In this document: positions 18,958 to 26,286 of the stretch, piece after piece
Position numbering within the stretch: the stretch's first letter is position 1
Layout: every line of letters starts with the position of its first letter
DNA from: Flavobacterium rhamnosiphilum
GTDB lineage: Bacteria; Bacteroidota; Bacteroidia; Flavobacteriales; Flavobacteriaceae
DNA length: 64,000 bases
Assembly: GCF_004349195.1 (NCBI RefSeq)
Contig: NZ_SMLG01000008.1
Coordinates: 1 to 64,000, forward strand
Reading direction: 5' to 3'
The notes under the pieces: model-generated
Told to the model about the DNA's origin: nothing
The model's input: the letters and a program-made list of their open reading frames with translations, nothing else
Databases searched by the model: none
Program-made: the position numbers and the translations under genes

Positions 18958-18974
18958 GCGAGCGTCCCGCTCGT
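18958..18974. repeat. G/C-rich REP-like palindrome
   Basis: CGAGCG and CGCTCG (18959-18964 and 18968-18973) pair across TCC within a markedly G/C-rich island (AGCTAGCGCGAGCGTCCCGC, 18951-18970) in otherwise A/T-rich DNA. It follows the stop of the zinc-ribbon gene. Such G/C-rich snippets recur between genes in Bacteroidota as I recall; no second copy was seen in this window. Confidence 0.45.
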
Positions 18975-19054
18975 GACCACAAACTAAATATAACTTTTTC
19001 TTTCAATAATAATTATCACTAATCTTCAGAACAAACCCCTCAAAACTACTTATT

Positions 19055-19735
19055 GTGAAAACACAAGACGATAAAAAATTAGATAATCCGGTTTGGTTTT
19101 CGTTATCAGAAACGCATCAAAGTTTTGCGGTAGATTATGACAGTGTAAAATTTTATCATCCGGATTATTGTCTGTTTGGTGGTTTTGAAAAAGGCAATGC
19201 GATTGTAAAGCCTATTGATGAATATTCTGCTAAAGTTGATAATTTTTTTATTGTTGGAGAAAAACCGGAACTTTCAAATCTATTGAAGTTAAATAAAGAA
19301 GTTATTTGCCTTCAAATGATTGTTTATGATGCAATCGATATTACAATTAATGATCCAATCGTAAAACTCACTGACGAACATATCGATGCTTTATATGAGT
19401 TGGTTAACTTGGTGCAACCGGGTTATTTTAAAAGAAAAACTGCTTTATTAGGCAATTATTATGGTATTTTCAAAAACGATGAACTTGTTGCTGTGACTGG
19501 TGAACGCATGCAAATGAATGATTTTGTTGAAGTAAGTGCAGTAGTCACACATCCTAATCATACCGGAAAAGGATACGCCAAACAATTAGTTATCCATACT
19601 GTAAATGAAATTTTTAACCAAAATAAAACGCCTTATTTACATGTGATTGAAGATAATAGTGGAGCAATACAACTGTACGAGAAATTAGGTTTTACAATCA
19701 GGCGAAAAATCAGTTTTTGGAATATCACGAAGTAA
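19055..19735 (+). CDS. GNAT N-acetyltransferase
   Basis: A 226-residue protein. The C-terminal half is a GNAT domain of FR47-like type, with the acetyl-CoA loop HPNHTGKGYAKQLV and the late motif HVIEDNSGAIQLYEKLGF. The N-terminal half is a divergent partner domain, as in two-domain family members. The start is a GTG at 19055; no closer ATG preserves the N-terminal domain. Substrate unknown. It stands alone upstream of a TA locus. Confidence 0.85.
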   Translation: MKTQDDKKLDNPVWFSLSETHQSFAVDYDSVKFYHPDYCLFGGFEKGNAIVKPIDEYSAKVDNFFIVGEKPELSNLLKLNKEVICLQMIVYDAIDITINDPIVKLTDEHIDALYELVNLVQPGYFKRKTALLGNYYGIFKNDELVAVTGERMQMNDFVEVSAVVTHPNHTGKGYAKQLVIHTVNEIFNQNKTPYLHVIEDNSGAIQLYEKLGFTIRRKISFWNITK

Positions 19736-19840
19736 ATTTAAGTTGAGAATTAAGAACAGTTTTTAACTTCTAAAAACATACTAACTAAGGTTGGAAAGAC
19801 GGTGATTTAATTTCATTAGAATAAAAAGTACAGAAATAAA

Positions 19841-19882
19841 CCGTATGATTTATTTTTTATACGGATATTATCCGTATATTTG
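19841..19882 (+). promoter_or_regulatory. Promoter and operator of the GNAT toxin-antitoxin pair
   Basis: A perfect 19 bp palindrome ATACGGATATTATCCGTAT (19859-19877) overlaps the -7 element TATATTTG (19875-19882). An extra CCGTAT half-site lies 18 bases upstream (19841-19846). Three alternating half-sites around the promoter fit autorepression by a ribbon-helix-helix antitoxin. The ATG at 19900 is 17 bases past the -7 element. Confidence 0.7.
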
Positions 19883-19899
19883 AAAAAAAATACTGTGTT

Positions 19900-20190
19900 A
19901 TGGCAACAAAAACAATTAAAATCGAAAAAGCTAGATTTGATACTAAATTGCCTATTGAACAAAAATTATTGTTCGAAAAAGCCGCACGTCTTGGCGGGTA
20001 TCGCAATCTAACCGATTTTGTAATTAGTACCGTTCAAATTAAGGCAAAAGAAATTATAAGCGAAAGAGAACAAGTTTTGGCTTCTCAAAGAGATAGCGAA
20101 ATTTTCTTTGAGGCCATTACGAATCCTAATACTCCAAACCAAGCACTTCAAGCAGCTGCAAATGATTTTAAAGCATTGCTTTCAGAATGA
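19900..20190 (+). CDS. DUF1778-family antitoxin (TacA-like)
   Basis: A 96-residue protein with a ribbon-helix-helix DNA-binding start (KIEKARFDTKLPIEQKLLFEKAARLGGYRNLTDFV; strand then two helices) and an extended helical C-terminus that would wrap the toxin. The gene pairs with the GNAT gene through an ATGA overlap, as in TacAT-type modules. It probably represses its own promoter through the CCGTAT sites upstream. Confidence 0.9.
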   Translation: MATKTIKIEKARFDTKLPIEQKLLFEKAARLGGYRNLTDFVISTVQIKAKEIISEREQVLASQRDSEIFFEAITNPNTPNQALQAAANDFKALLSE

Positions 20191-20690
20191 GTCAATTATC
20201 TGAAACCCTAAATTCAGGGCATAAAAAAAAGGATTTTTTTTGCGGAAAAGAGATGTTGGATGACTATTTACAAAAACAAGCCAACCAGGATATCCGTAGA
20301 AAATTATCGGCCTGTTTTGTTTTGATTGACAAGGAAACAGGTTTTATATCAGGTTATTATACTTTAGCCAATAATAGTATCTCTTTGGATTTAGTTCCTT
20401 CCGAATTACAAAAACAATTGCCAAAATCATACACCTCAATTCCAACAACCTTGATTGGTAGATTAGCTGTTGATCGGAAATTTCAAGGTAATGGTACCGG
20501 GAAACTATTATTGATTGATGCCCTTAAAAGGAGTTATGAATTATCAAAAAATATTGGTTCTTTTGCCGTAATTGTTGACCCTTTAGATGAGGATGCTGTA
20601 AATTTCTACAGCAAATATGGATTTATAACTTTGCCAGATAGTGGCAAAATGTTTTTACCAATGAAAACCATTAGTAGTTTATTTGAATAA
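20187..20690 (+). CDS. GNAT toxin (TacT-like)
   Basis: A 167-residue acetyltransferase toxin. It has the family segment FFCGKEMLDDYLQKQANQD, the acetyl-CoA loop DRKFQGNGTGKLLL and the C-terminal YSKYGF with the probable catalytic tyrosine. TacT toxins acetylate the amino group of charged tRNAs and block translation; the target here is inferred. It overlaps the antitoxin gene by four bases. All expected motifs are intact. Confidence 0.9.
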   Translation: MSQLSETLNSGHKKKDFFCGKEMLDDYLQKQANQDIRRKLSACFVLIDKETGFISGYYTLANNSISLDLVPSELQKQLPKSYTSIPTTLIGRLAVDRKFQGNGTGKLLLIDALKRSYELSKNIGSFAVIVDPLDEDAVNFYSKYGFITLPDSGKMFLPMKTISSLFE

Positions 20691-20801
20691 TAATAAAAGT
20701 TGTTGTTTATTAAATCGTACACTAAATTATTTTTAAATGTTTAGTAATAAAAAATAAAACTTTGCGACTTAGTTTATTTGTAGCAAATTAAAAACATAAT
20801 A

Positions 20802-21527
20802 ATGAAAATAATAGCAGTCATTCCCGCCCGTTACGCTTCGACACGATTTCCCGCTAAACTGATGCAGGATTTAGGAGGAAAAACGGTCATTTTAAGAACT
20901 TATGAAGCGGCCATAAACACGCAATTGTTTGATGATGTTTTTGTGGTAACGGATTCGGATTTAATTTATAACGAAATCGTTTCTAATGGTGGGAAAGCCA
21001 TCAGGAGTATTAAGGAACACGAATCGGGGAGTGATCGAATTGCGGAAGCAGTCGAAAATCTGGACGTTGATATTGTGATTAACGTGCAGGGAGATGAACC
21101 GTTTATAGATGCGGAACCTTTGGCAAAAGTGATTGAAGTTTTTAGAAATGATTTGGATAAAAAAGTGGATTTGGCTTCTTTGATGCGCGAAATCACAAAT
21201 GAAGAAGACATCAATAATCCCAACAATGTAAAAGTAGTGGTGGATCAAAACGGATTTGCATTGTATTTTTCACGTTCGGTAATTCCTTATCCAAGAGAGA
21301 AAAATGTGGGTGTTCGGTACATGCAACACATCGGGATTTATGCTTTTAGAAAACAAGCTTTATTGGATTTTTACAGTTTACCGATGCAATCTTTGGAAGC
21401 ATCCGAAAAACTGGAGCAATTACGCTATCTGGAATTTGGAAAACGAATCAAAATGGTCGAAACGACTCATGTTGGAATCGGGATTGACACTCCGGAAGAT
21501 TTAGAAAAAGCCAGAAAAATGTTGTGA
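20802..21527 (+). CDS. kdsB: 3-deoxy-manno-octulosonate cytidylyltransferase
   Basis: A 241-residue KdsB, which makes CMP-Kdo for lipopolysaccharide inner core. It begins [19 protein letters not shown], the nucleotide-binding loop, and carries [10 protein letters not shown] and the metal-binding end [14 protein letters not shown]. The length is normal. The stop lies two bases from the stop of the convergent channel gene with no terminator between. Confidence 0.96.
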   Translation: MKIIAVIPARYASTRFPAKLMQDLGGKTVILRTYEAAINTQLFDDVFVVTDSDLIYNEIVSNGGKAIRSIKEHESGSDRIAEAVENLDVDIVINVQGDEPFIDAEPLAKVIEVFRNDLDKKVDLASLMREITNEEDINNPNNVKVVVDQNGFALYFSRSVIPYPREKNVGVRYMQHIGIYAFRKQALLDFYSLPMQSLEASEKLEQLRYLEFGKRIKMVETTHVGIGIDTPEDLEKARKML

Positions 21528-21528
21528 T

Positions 21529-22239
21529 TTATTCCAGATTTTCATGATCAAAGTAGCCTTTGGTTTTTACTTTGGTGGAAAAGAAATTCAAGAAAAGCAC
21601 AACGAAAAACAGAAACAATAACGCTTGTGTAGTTACCAGGAATTTCCCTATCGTGGTTATTGGATGATAATCTCCATACCCTATGGAAGAGGAGGTTACG
21701 ATGCTAAAATAAACCGCATCAAACCAATGAAAGAAAGGTCTGTTTAAGTAACTGTCAATAGAATAAAACACGGCATACGCAAATGCAATTTCTAAATAAT
21801 TAAAGAAAAGCAACAACATTGATCTCTTATACGAACGTGGTTTTGAAAATAAATCAGAAGCAAAAATTAATGTTGGAATGTAAAAAACGGTTTCCAAAAA
21901 AACATAAATGAGAATCCAAATAATCCATTGATGGCTTTGCCAATGATTTACTAAAATCAATATTGGAAAAACCACTTTAAGTAAAACATAGAAATCCAAA
22001 GCTAAATCCTGGTATTCGACTCCTTTTTTGCTGGCCCAATATTTAATGTAAATTCCAGGGAAAAGTAATTGGGAAGAAGCAAGGAATAACCGCACGATTT
22101 TTTCAATTCCATTGTCTTCCTGATGATCGTTATTCCAAATGGATTGAATATTTTGTATCCGTTTTTGAATGGGATTAAATTTGGGTTGAAAACCCTTTGA
22201 CGTTTTCCCAAGAAGCAGTTTTTTTAAAATTTTTTTCAT
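21529..22239 (-). CDS. Two-transmembrane-pore potassium channel family protein
   Basis: A 236-residue integral membrane protein. After a basic N-terminal region, several hydrophobic segments precede the pore loop TSSSIGYGDYHP, a potassium selectivity filter (GYGD), and a last membrane helix (FLVTTQALLFLFFVVLFLNF). There is no RCK or cyclic-nucleotide domain at the C-terminus. It would conduct potassium in the inner membrane. It converges on kdsB. Confidence 0.85.
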   Translation of the reverse strand: MKKILKKLLLGKTSKGFQPKFNPIQKRIQNIQSIWNNDHQEDNGIEKIVRLFLASSQLLFPGIYIKYWASKKGVEYQDLALDFYVLLKVVFPILILVNHWQSHQWIIWILIYVFLETVFYIPTLIFASDLFSKPRSYKRSMLLLFFNYLEIAFAYAVFYSIDSYLNRPFFHWFDAVYFSIVTSSSIGYGDYHPITTIGKFLVTTQALLFLFFVVLFLNFFSTKVKTKGYFDHENLE

Positions 22240-22343
22240 TCCAGCAGAGTATTAAATAACGCTATGTAAGAGTACAAAATAATTGTGTTGCTTTAAGACT
22301 ATTGGATTGCGAATTTTCAGAAAGAATATTTACGGTTCATTAT

Positions 22344-23009
22344 TTAATTCAATTTTTCGATTACGATCAATTCATTATGAACTTCAACTCTTGGAATGGT
22401 TTTTATTTGAAATTGATTTTTGTAAAATTCGGAGACGTATTTTTTATTTCTTACATTTTGACTTTCATTCAATAGCATTGTATTAAAAAGAATAAAACCA
22501 TTACTTTTCAAAAGAGAGCAAATTCTATTGATGAAAAAAGTTTCAAATAGAAAATTAGGCATTGTTGTGTCTTGAAAAATATCAATAATAATTAAATCGT
22601 ATTTGGTTTTTGTTTTTAAAACAAATTCGAAGGCATCATCAATTACAATTTCAAGATTTTTCACTTCCTCCAATTTAAAATACGTATTGGCTATTTTAAT
22701 TATTTCCGGGTCAATTTCTACTCCGGTAATTTTTCCTTTGTATTTTATTTCATCAACCAATGTTTTTATAACGCTTCCGCCGGCAACTCCCAAAACTAAA
22801 ATATGATTCATTGGGACTATTTTTTCATAACCAATGTTTTTTAATCCTAATCTTAAAATGCGTTGCAAACTGCCATACGAATAATTTGTATTTTCAGAAT
22901 CTAAAACCAATTCACCATTTGCCCAAGTCACCTCTATTGATTTACTCAACGAAGATTTGGTTTCATAAATTTTTATTGGAATTAGATAACTGAATATTTT
23001 TTTAATCAT
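22344..23009 (-). CDS. Spermidine synthase-like methyltransferase-fold protein
   Basis: A 221-residue protein of the polyamine synthase fold. It has VLVLGVAGGSVIKTL (motif I region, HILVLGVAGGS), GVEIDPEIIKIA (motif II) and YDLIIIDIFQDTTMP. The Y-x-S-x-Q segment YSYGSLQRI resembles the family start. It lacks the longer N-terminal beta domain of true SpeE and the usual DxxE residues for putrescine are not clear, so the substrate is uncertain. Other polyamine genes lie at 32.7-35.2 kb. Confidence 0.7.
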   Translation of the reverse strand: MIKKIFSYLIPIKIYETKSSLSKSIEVTWANGELVLDSENTNYSYGSLQRILRLGLKNIGYEKIVPMNHILVLGVAGGSVIKTLVDEIKYKGKITGVEIDPEIIKIANTYFKLEEVKNLEIVIDDAFEFVLKTKTKYDLIIIDIFQDTTMPNFLFETFFINRICSLLKSNGFILFNTMLLNESQNVRNKKYVSEFYKNQFQIKTIPRVEVHNELIVIEKLN

Positions 23010-23070
23010 TGGTGGCAGTTTTACTCAAAAATAAGATATAAATTATTTATTTTGTACTAAATAAGAAAGA

Positions 23071-23622
23071 ATGAAGAAACAATTTTACAAATGGATATTT
23101 TTCAGGCTCATGGGTTGGAAAATAGTTGGGACTATTGATGCGGATATCAAAAAATGTGTCATGATGGTGATGCCGCATACGAGTAACCATGATTTTTATT
23201 TGGGGATTTTTACCAGAGGAATTACAGGATTAGAAATGAATTGGGTGGGTAAAAAAGAATTGTTCCGTTTTCCTTTTGGATTTTATTTCAAATATATGGG
23301 TGGAGAACCATTGGATCGCTCAGGAGGTTTGAACAAAGTTGATTCTATTGCGGCTATTTTTCAAAGAAAAGAAGTTTTTCGTCTGGCAGTTGCACCTGAG
23401 GGAACCCGTAAAAAAGTGGGCGAACTAAAAACGGGATTTTATTATATTGCCTTGAAAGCAAATGTTCCTATAATTCCTGTTGCATTTGATTTTGGTAAAA
23501 AAGAAGTCAATCTTGGAAAGCCTTTAATGCCAACGGGGGATATAGAAGCGGATCTTATTATTTTGAAAAAGCATTATGTAGGTGTAGAAGGAAAAATTCC
23601 TGAAAACGGATATAAATTATAA
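23071..23622 (+). CDS. PlsC-like 1-acyl-glycerol-3-phosphate acyltransferase
   Basis: A 183-residue glycerolipid acyltransferase-fold protein. The catalytic motif is HTSNHDF (H-x4-D, about residue 36), and the substrate motif is PEGTRKKVGELKTGFYYIA. It would acylate a lysophospholipid or related alcohol at the membrane; its small size and lack of a strong membrane helix match short PlsC-like proteins. It is followed by a bidirectional terminator. Confidence 0.85.
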   Translation: MKKQFYKWIFFRLMGWKIVGTIDADIKKCVMMVMPHTSNHDFYLGIFTRGITGLEMNWVGKKELFRFPFGFYFKYMGGEPLDRSGGLNKVDSIAAIFQRKEVFRLAVAPEGTRKKVGELKTGFYYIALKANVPIIPVAFDFGKKEVNLGKPLMPTGDIEADLIILKKHYVGVEGKIPENGYKL

Positions 23623-23657
23623 ATTGAGTTTATTTCAGTTTTTAGGTTTAAATTTTT

Positions 23658-23687
23658 TTAGACCGTTTTTAATTAAAAACGGTCTAA
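23658..23687. terminator. Bidirectional terminator between convergent genes
   Basis: A perfect 30-base palindrome with 15 bp arms (left arm TTAGACCGTTTTTAA) and T/A runs on both sides. It sits between the acyltransferase stop (23622) and the stop of the XRE regulator (23691) and can serve both strands. Confidence 0.85.
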
Positions 23688-23690
23688 TTT

Positions 23691-24167
23691 TTAATTAGGA
23701 TTAAAAACTTTAAATGTACCATCTTTATAAAAGAATACAATTTTTTCCACGTCGCTTGAAATGGAATCTTTTATGGTATTTTGATTTTCTGCTTTTTTTG
23801 TTTCCAATGAATTTCTATTTATTGGATTTTGTATTTCTGAGAATAAATTCTCAGGAATTATTTCAGTATTCGATGGAGTAGGAATATTTTGTTTTACAGC
23901 TTGCTCAACGCTGTTTTCTGTTTTATCAAACTGCTCCGAATTTTTTGGAAAATTTCCTTTTCCGTTCAAAATCCAATACAAATCCACATCGGGAAAAACC
24001 TCTAATATTTTAAGGATAAAATCCAAGCTGGGTTTGTTTCTTCCTGAAAGTAGGTGAGACAAACTGGAACGCTGTACGCCAATTTTATCCGCAAAAGAAG
24101 AAGCATTCAAACTGTAGTAATCCAGTATAATTTCTAATCTTTTTATAAAATCTTCTATGTTTACCAT
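23691..24167 (-). CDS. XRE-family helix-turn-helix regulator
   Basis: A 158-residue regulator. Residues 5-65 form a Cro/C1-type HTH (SSFADKIGVQRSSLSHLLSG) ending in the Bacteroidota pattern VDLYWILNGKGNF. A long low-complexity linker leads to a short conserved C-terminus (VEKIVFFYKDGTFKVFNPN). Its own promoter carries operator-like TTTAC/GTAAA palindromes over the -7 and near the -33 element, which fits autorepression. The divergent carboxypeptidase gene has the same sites and is a probable target. Confidence 0.88.
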   Translation of the reverse strand: MVNIEDFIKRLEIILDYYSLNASSFADKIGVQRSSLSHLLSGRNKPSLDFILKILEVFPDVDLYWILNGKGNFPKNSEQFDKTENSVEQAVKQNIPTPSNTEIIPENLFSEIQNPINRNSLETKKAENQNTIKDSISSDVEKIVFFYKDGTFKVFNPN

Positions 24168-24192
24168 TGTAAATTAATATTGAAAATTAACT

Positions 24193-24464
24193 ATTTACAA
24201 ATGTAACTAAAATAGAATGAAATACCAAAATTACAAGTGTAAATAGTATTTCTAGTAGTAAATAATTTAAAGTTTAAAATGACATAATAACTGGTAATGT
24301 ATTGATAAACAATAAAATGAAGTTGACTTAATGAATAGGTAACAATTGTTAATTAGGGAAAGCCAGTTTACTAGGCTTAATTGCAAAATACTGTTTACAT
24401 CATTGAAATATTTTAAATAACAGCAGTTTACAAATGTAAATATAAAGATGTTTACTTTTGTAAA
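24193..24464. promoter_or_regulatory. Four TTTAC-N4-GTAAA operators and two promoters
   Basis: Four copies of a short palindrome lie between the XRE gene and the carboxypeptidase gene: 24193-24206, 24230-24244, 24427-24440 (TTTACAAATGTAAA, perfect) and 24451-24464. On the minus strand TACATTTG (24205-24198) is a -7 element with TTTG 20 bases upstream near 24226-24229; the first two palindromes cover these. On the plus strand TACTTTTG (24453-24460) lies inside the fourth. The symmetry predicts control of both genes by the XRE protein. Confidence 0.7.
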
Positions 24465-24478
24465 TCAAATAAAACAGC

Positions 24479-25633
24479 ATGAATTTAGAACAATTATTTA
24501 GTCAATATAAAGAAGAATCTATCCGTGGTCGTTACATTACTTTAAATTCGGTTGAGCCGTTATTACAAAAATTAAACACCAATAAGCAACTTAGAATTAT
24601 TGGAAAATCAGTTCTTGGAAAATCTATTTATTCGTATGAAATCGGAGAAGGTAAAACTAAAATTTTCCTTTGGTCGCAAATGCATGGAAATGAAAGTACG
24701 ACTACAAAAGCGTTGTTTGACTTTTTAAATGTATTAAATGGAGGTTCGGAATTGGCACAACAATTACTAAATGCATTTACTTTTTATAGTATTCCAATGT
24801 TAAATCCTGACGGTGCAACATTATACACAAGAGAAAATGCTAATAAAGTCGATTTAAATCGCGATTCTCAAGATCTTACCCAGCCAGAAAGTAAATTATT
24901 GAGAGAGACTTTCGAATCTTTTAAACCGGATTATTGTTTTAATCTTCATGATCAGCGCACTATTTTTGGCGTTAGTGATACCGGAAAACCGGCTACAATG
25001 TCGTTTTTAGCGCCTTCTTATAATGAAGAACGGGAAATAAATGAATCCAGATTGAAAGCTATCAATTTGATTGCAGGTATAAATGAGGTGCTTCAGGAGT
25101 ATTTGCCAAATCAAATAGGCCGTTTTGATGATTCTTTTAATATAAACTGCATTGGAGATACTTTTCAATATTTAGGTGTACCAACTTTATTATTTGAAGC
25201 GGGGCATTTTGTAAATGATTATGAAAGAGAAGAAACGCGTAAATATGTTTTTATGGCGCTGATTTCCAGTTTTGAAATACTCAGCGAAAACGTTATAGTT
25301 AGCAATGAAATTAACAAATATTTGAATATTCCTCAAAATAAAGTCGTTTTTTATGATTTTATATATAAAAACATCAGGATAAATTATGATGGTATCGAAA
25401 TAATCACCAATTTTGCAGCACAATACAAAGAAGAGTTAATTGAAAATCAGATTTGTTTTAATGCCTATGTTTCACAAATAGGAGATTTAGAAAATTATTT
25501 TGGTCATTTTGAATACGATGCTCAAGGAGCTTTATATAAAGATGATTTTGACAATATTCCTAAATTAAACCAAAAAGCTGATTTTTATTTAGATAATAAC
25601 ATAAAAATTGTTAACGGAATGATAAAAATATAA
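24479..25633 (+). CDS. M14-family zinc carboxypeptidase
   Basis: A 384-residue peptidase. Zinc ligands are in HGNES (H-x2-E, about residues 70-73) and FNLHDQR (about residue 161). The substrate arginine is in DLNRDSQ, and a glutamate near LLFEAGHF is the likely catalytic residue. There is no signal peptide, so it is probably cytoplasmic, unlike many M14 enzymes. The last 110 residues are an extra beta-type domain. Its promoter overlaps a TTTAC palindrome, which links it to the divergent XRE regulator. Confidence 0.85.
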   Translation: MNLEQLFSQYKEESIRGRYITLNSVEPLLQKLNTNKQLRIIGKSVLGKSIYSYEIGEGKTKIFLWSQMHGNESTTTKALFDFLNVLNGGSELAQQLLNAFTFYSIPMLNPDGATLYTRENANKVDLNRDSQDLTQPESKLLRETFESFKPDYCFNLHDQRTIFGVSDTGKPATMSFLAPSYNEEREINESRLKAINLIAGINEVLQEYLPNQIGRFDDSFNINCIGDTFQYLGVPTLLFEAGHFVNDYEREETRKYVFMALISSFEILSENVIVSNEINKYLNIPQNKVVFYDFIYKNIRINYDGIEIITNFAAQYKEELIENQICFNAYVSQIGDLENYFGHFEYDAQGALYKDDFDNIPKLNQKADFYLDNNIKIVNGMIKI

Positions 25634-25709
25634 TATTTATGTCTTTTTGTTGTTTTTATGTATATTTTTATACTTTGTTATAGCAATTAATAAAATTAAT
25701 TTAAGAATT

Positions 25710-26189
25710 ATGAGTAAATTTCGTTTAGATGAAGTAGATCACCAGATTTTAGATATGTTGATAGACAATACAAGAGTTCCATTTACGGATATCGCGAAAA
25801 AGTTATTGATTTCTGCAGGAACTGTGCATGTTAGGGTGAAAAAAATGGAGGATGCCGGTATTATAATGGGGTCTTCATTAGTACTTGATTATGATAAATT
25901 AGGGTATTCTTTTATCGCTTATGTTGGTGTTTTTCTAAACAATACCTCTCAAACAAAGTTTGTTTTAGAGCGAATTAATGAAATTCCATTTGTGACGGTT
26001 GCTTCTGTTACTACAGGGAAATTCAATATCTTTTGTAAAATTAGAGCTAAAGATACGAAGCATGCTAAAGATGTTATCTTTATGATTGATGATATTGATG
26101 GTGTTTACAGAACTGAAACTATGATCTCACTTGAGGAAAGCATAAATGATAAGAAGCGCTTGATGCATACTATTTTCAAAAATATGTAA
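25710..26189 (+). CDS. Lrp/AsnC-family transcription regulator
   Basis: A 159-residue regulator. The N-terminal HTH is LDEVDHQILDMLIDNTRVPF and IAKKLLISAGTVHVRVKKM; the C-terminal RAM ligand domain follows (YVGVFLNN, then VASVTTGKFNIFCKI). Lrp-type proteins bind amino acids and wrap DNA as oligomers. The start at 25710 was chosen because the longer frame from 25647 adds a hydrophobic stretch foreign to the family. A strong terminator follows. Confidence 0.93.
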   Translation: MSKFRLDEVDHQILDMLIDNTRVPFTDIAKKLLISAGTVHVRVKKMEDAGIIMGSSLVLDYDKLGYSFIAYVGVFLNNTSQTKFVLERINEIPFVTVASVTTGKFNIFCKIRAKDTKHAKDVIFMIDDIDGVYRTETMISLEESINDKKRLMHTIFKNM

Positions 26190-26219
26190 TTAATCTTGAA
26201 TGCGCTATATTATAAATAT

Positions 26220-26248
26220 AACCTCAAGTTAGTTCTTGGGGTTTTTTT
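26220..26248 (+). terminator. Rho-independent terminator
   Basis: A 9 bp stem (AACCTCAAG with CTTGGGGTT, one G-U pair), a six-base loop and seven T residues. It ends transcription of the Lrp-type regulator gene before ppc. Confidence 0.85.
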
Positions 26249-26286
26249 ATGACAAATTAACTAACTAAACCAACTACAACTGAATT

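Noticed and set aside
20961-21248. Two minus-strand ORFs opposite kdsB
   Set aside because: Both are antisense to conserved KdsB motifs and show no family features.
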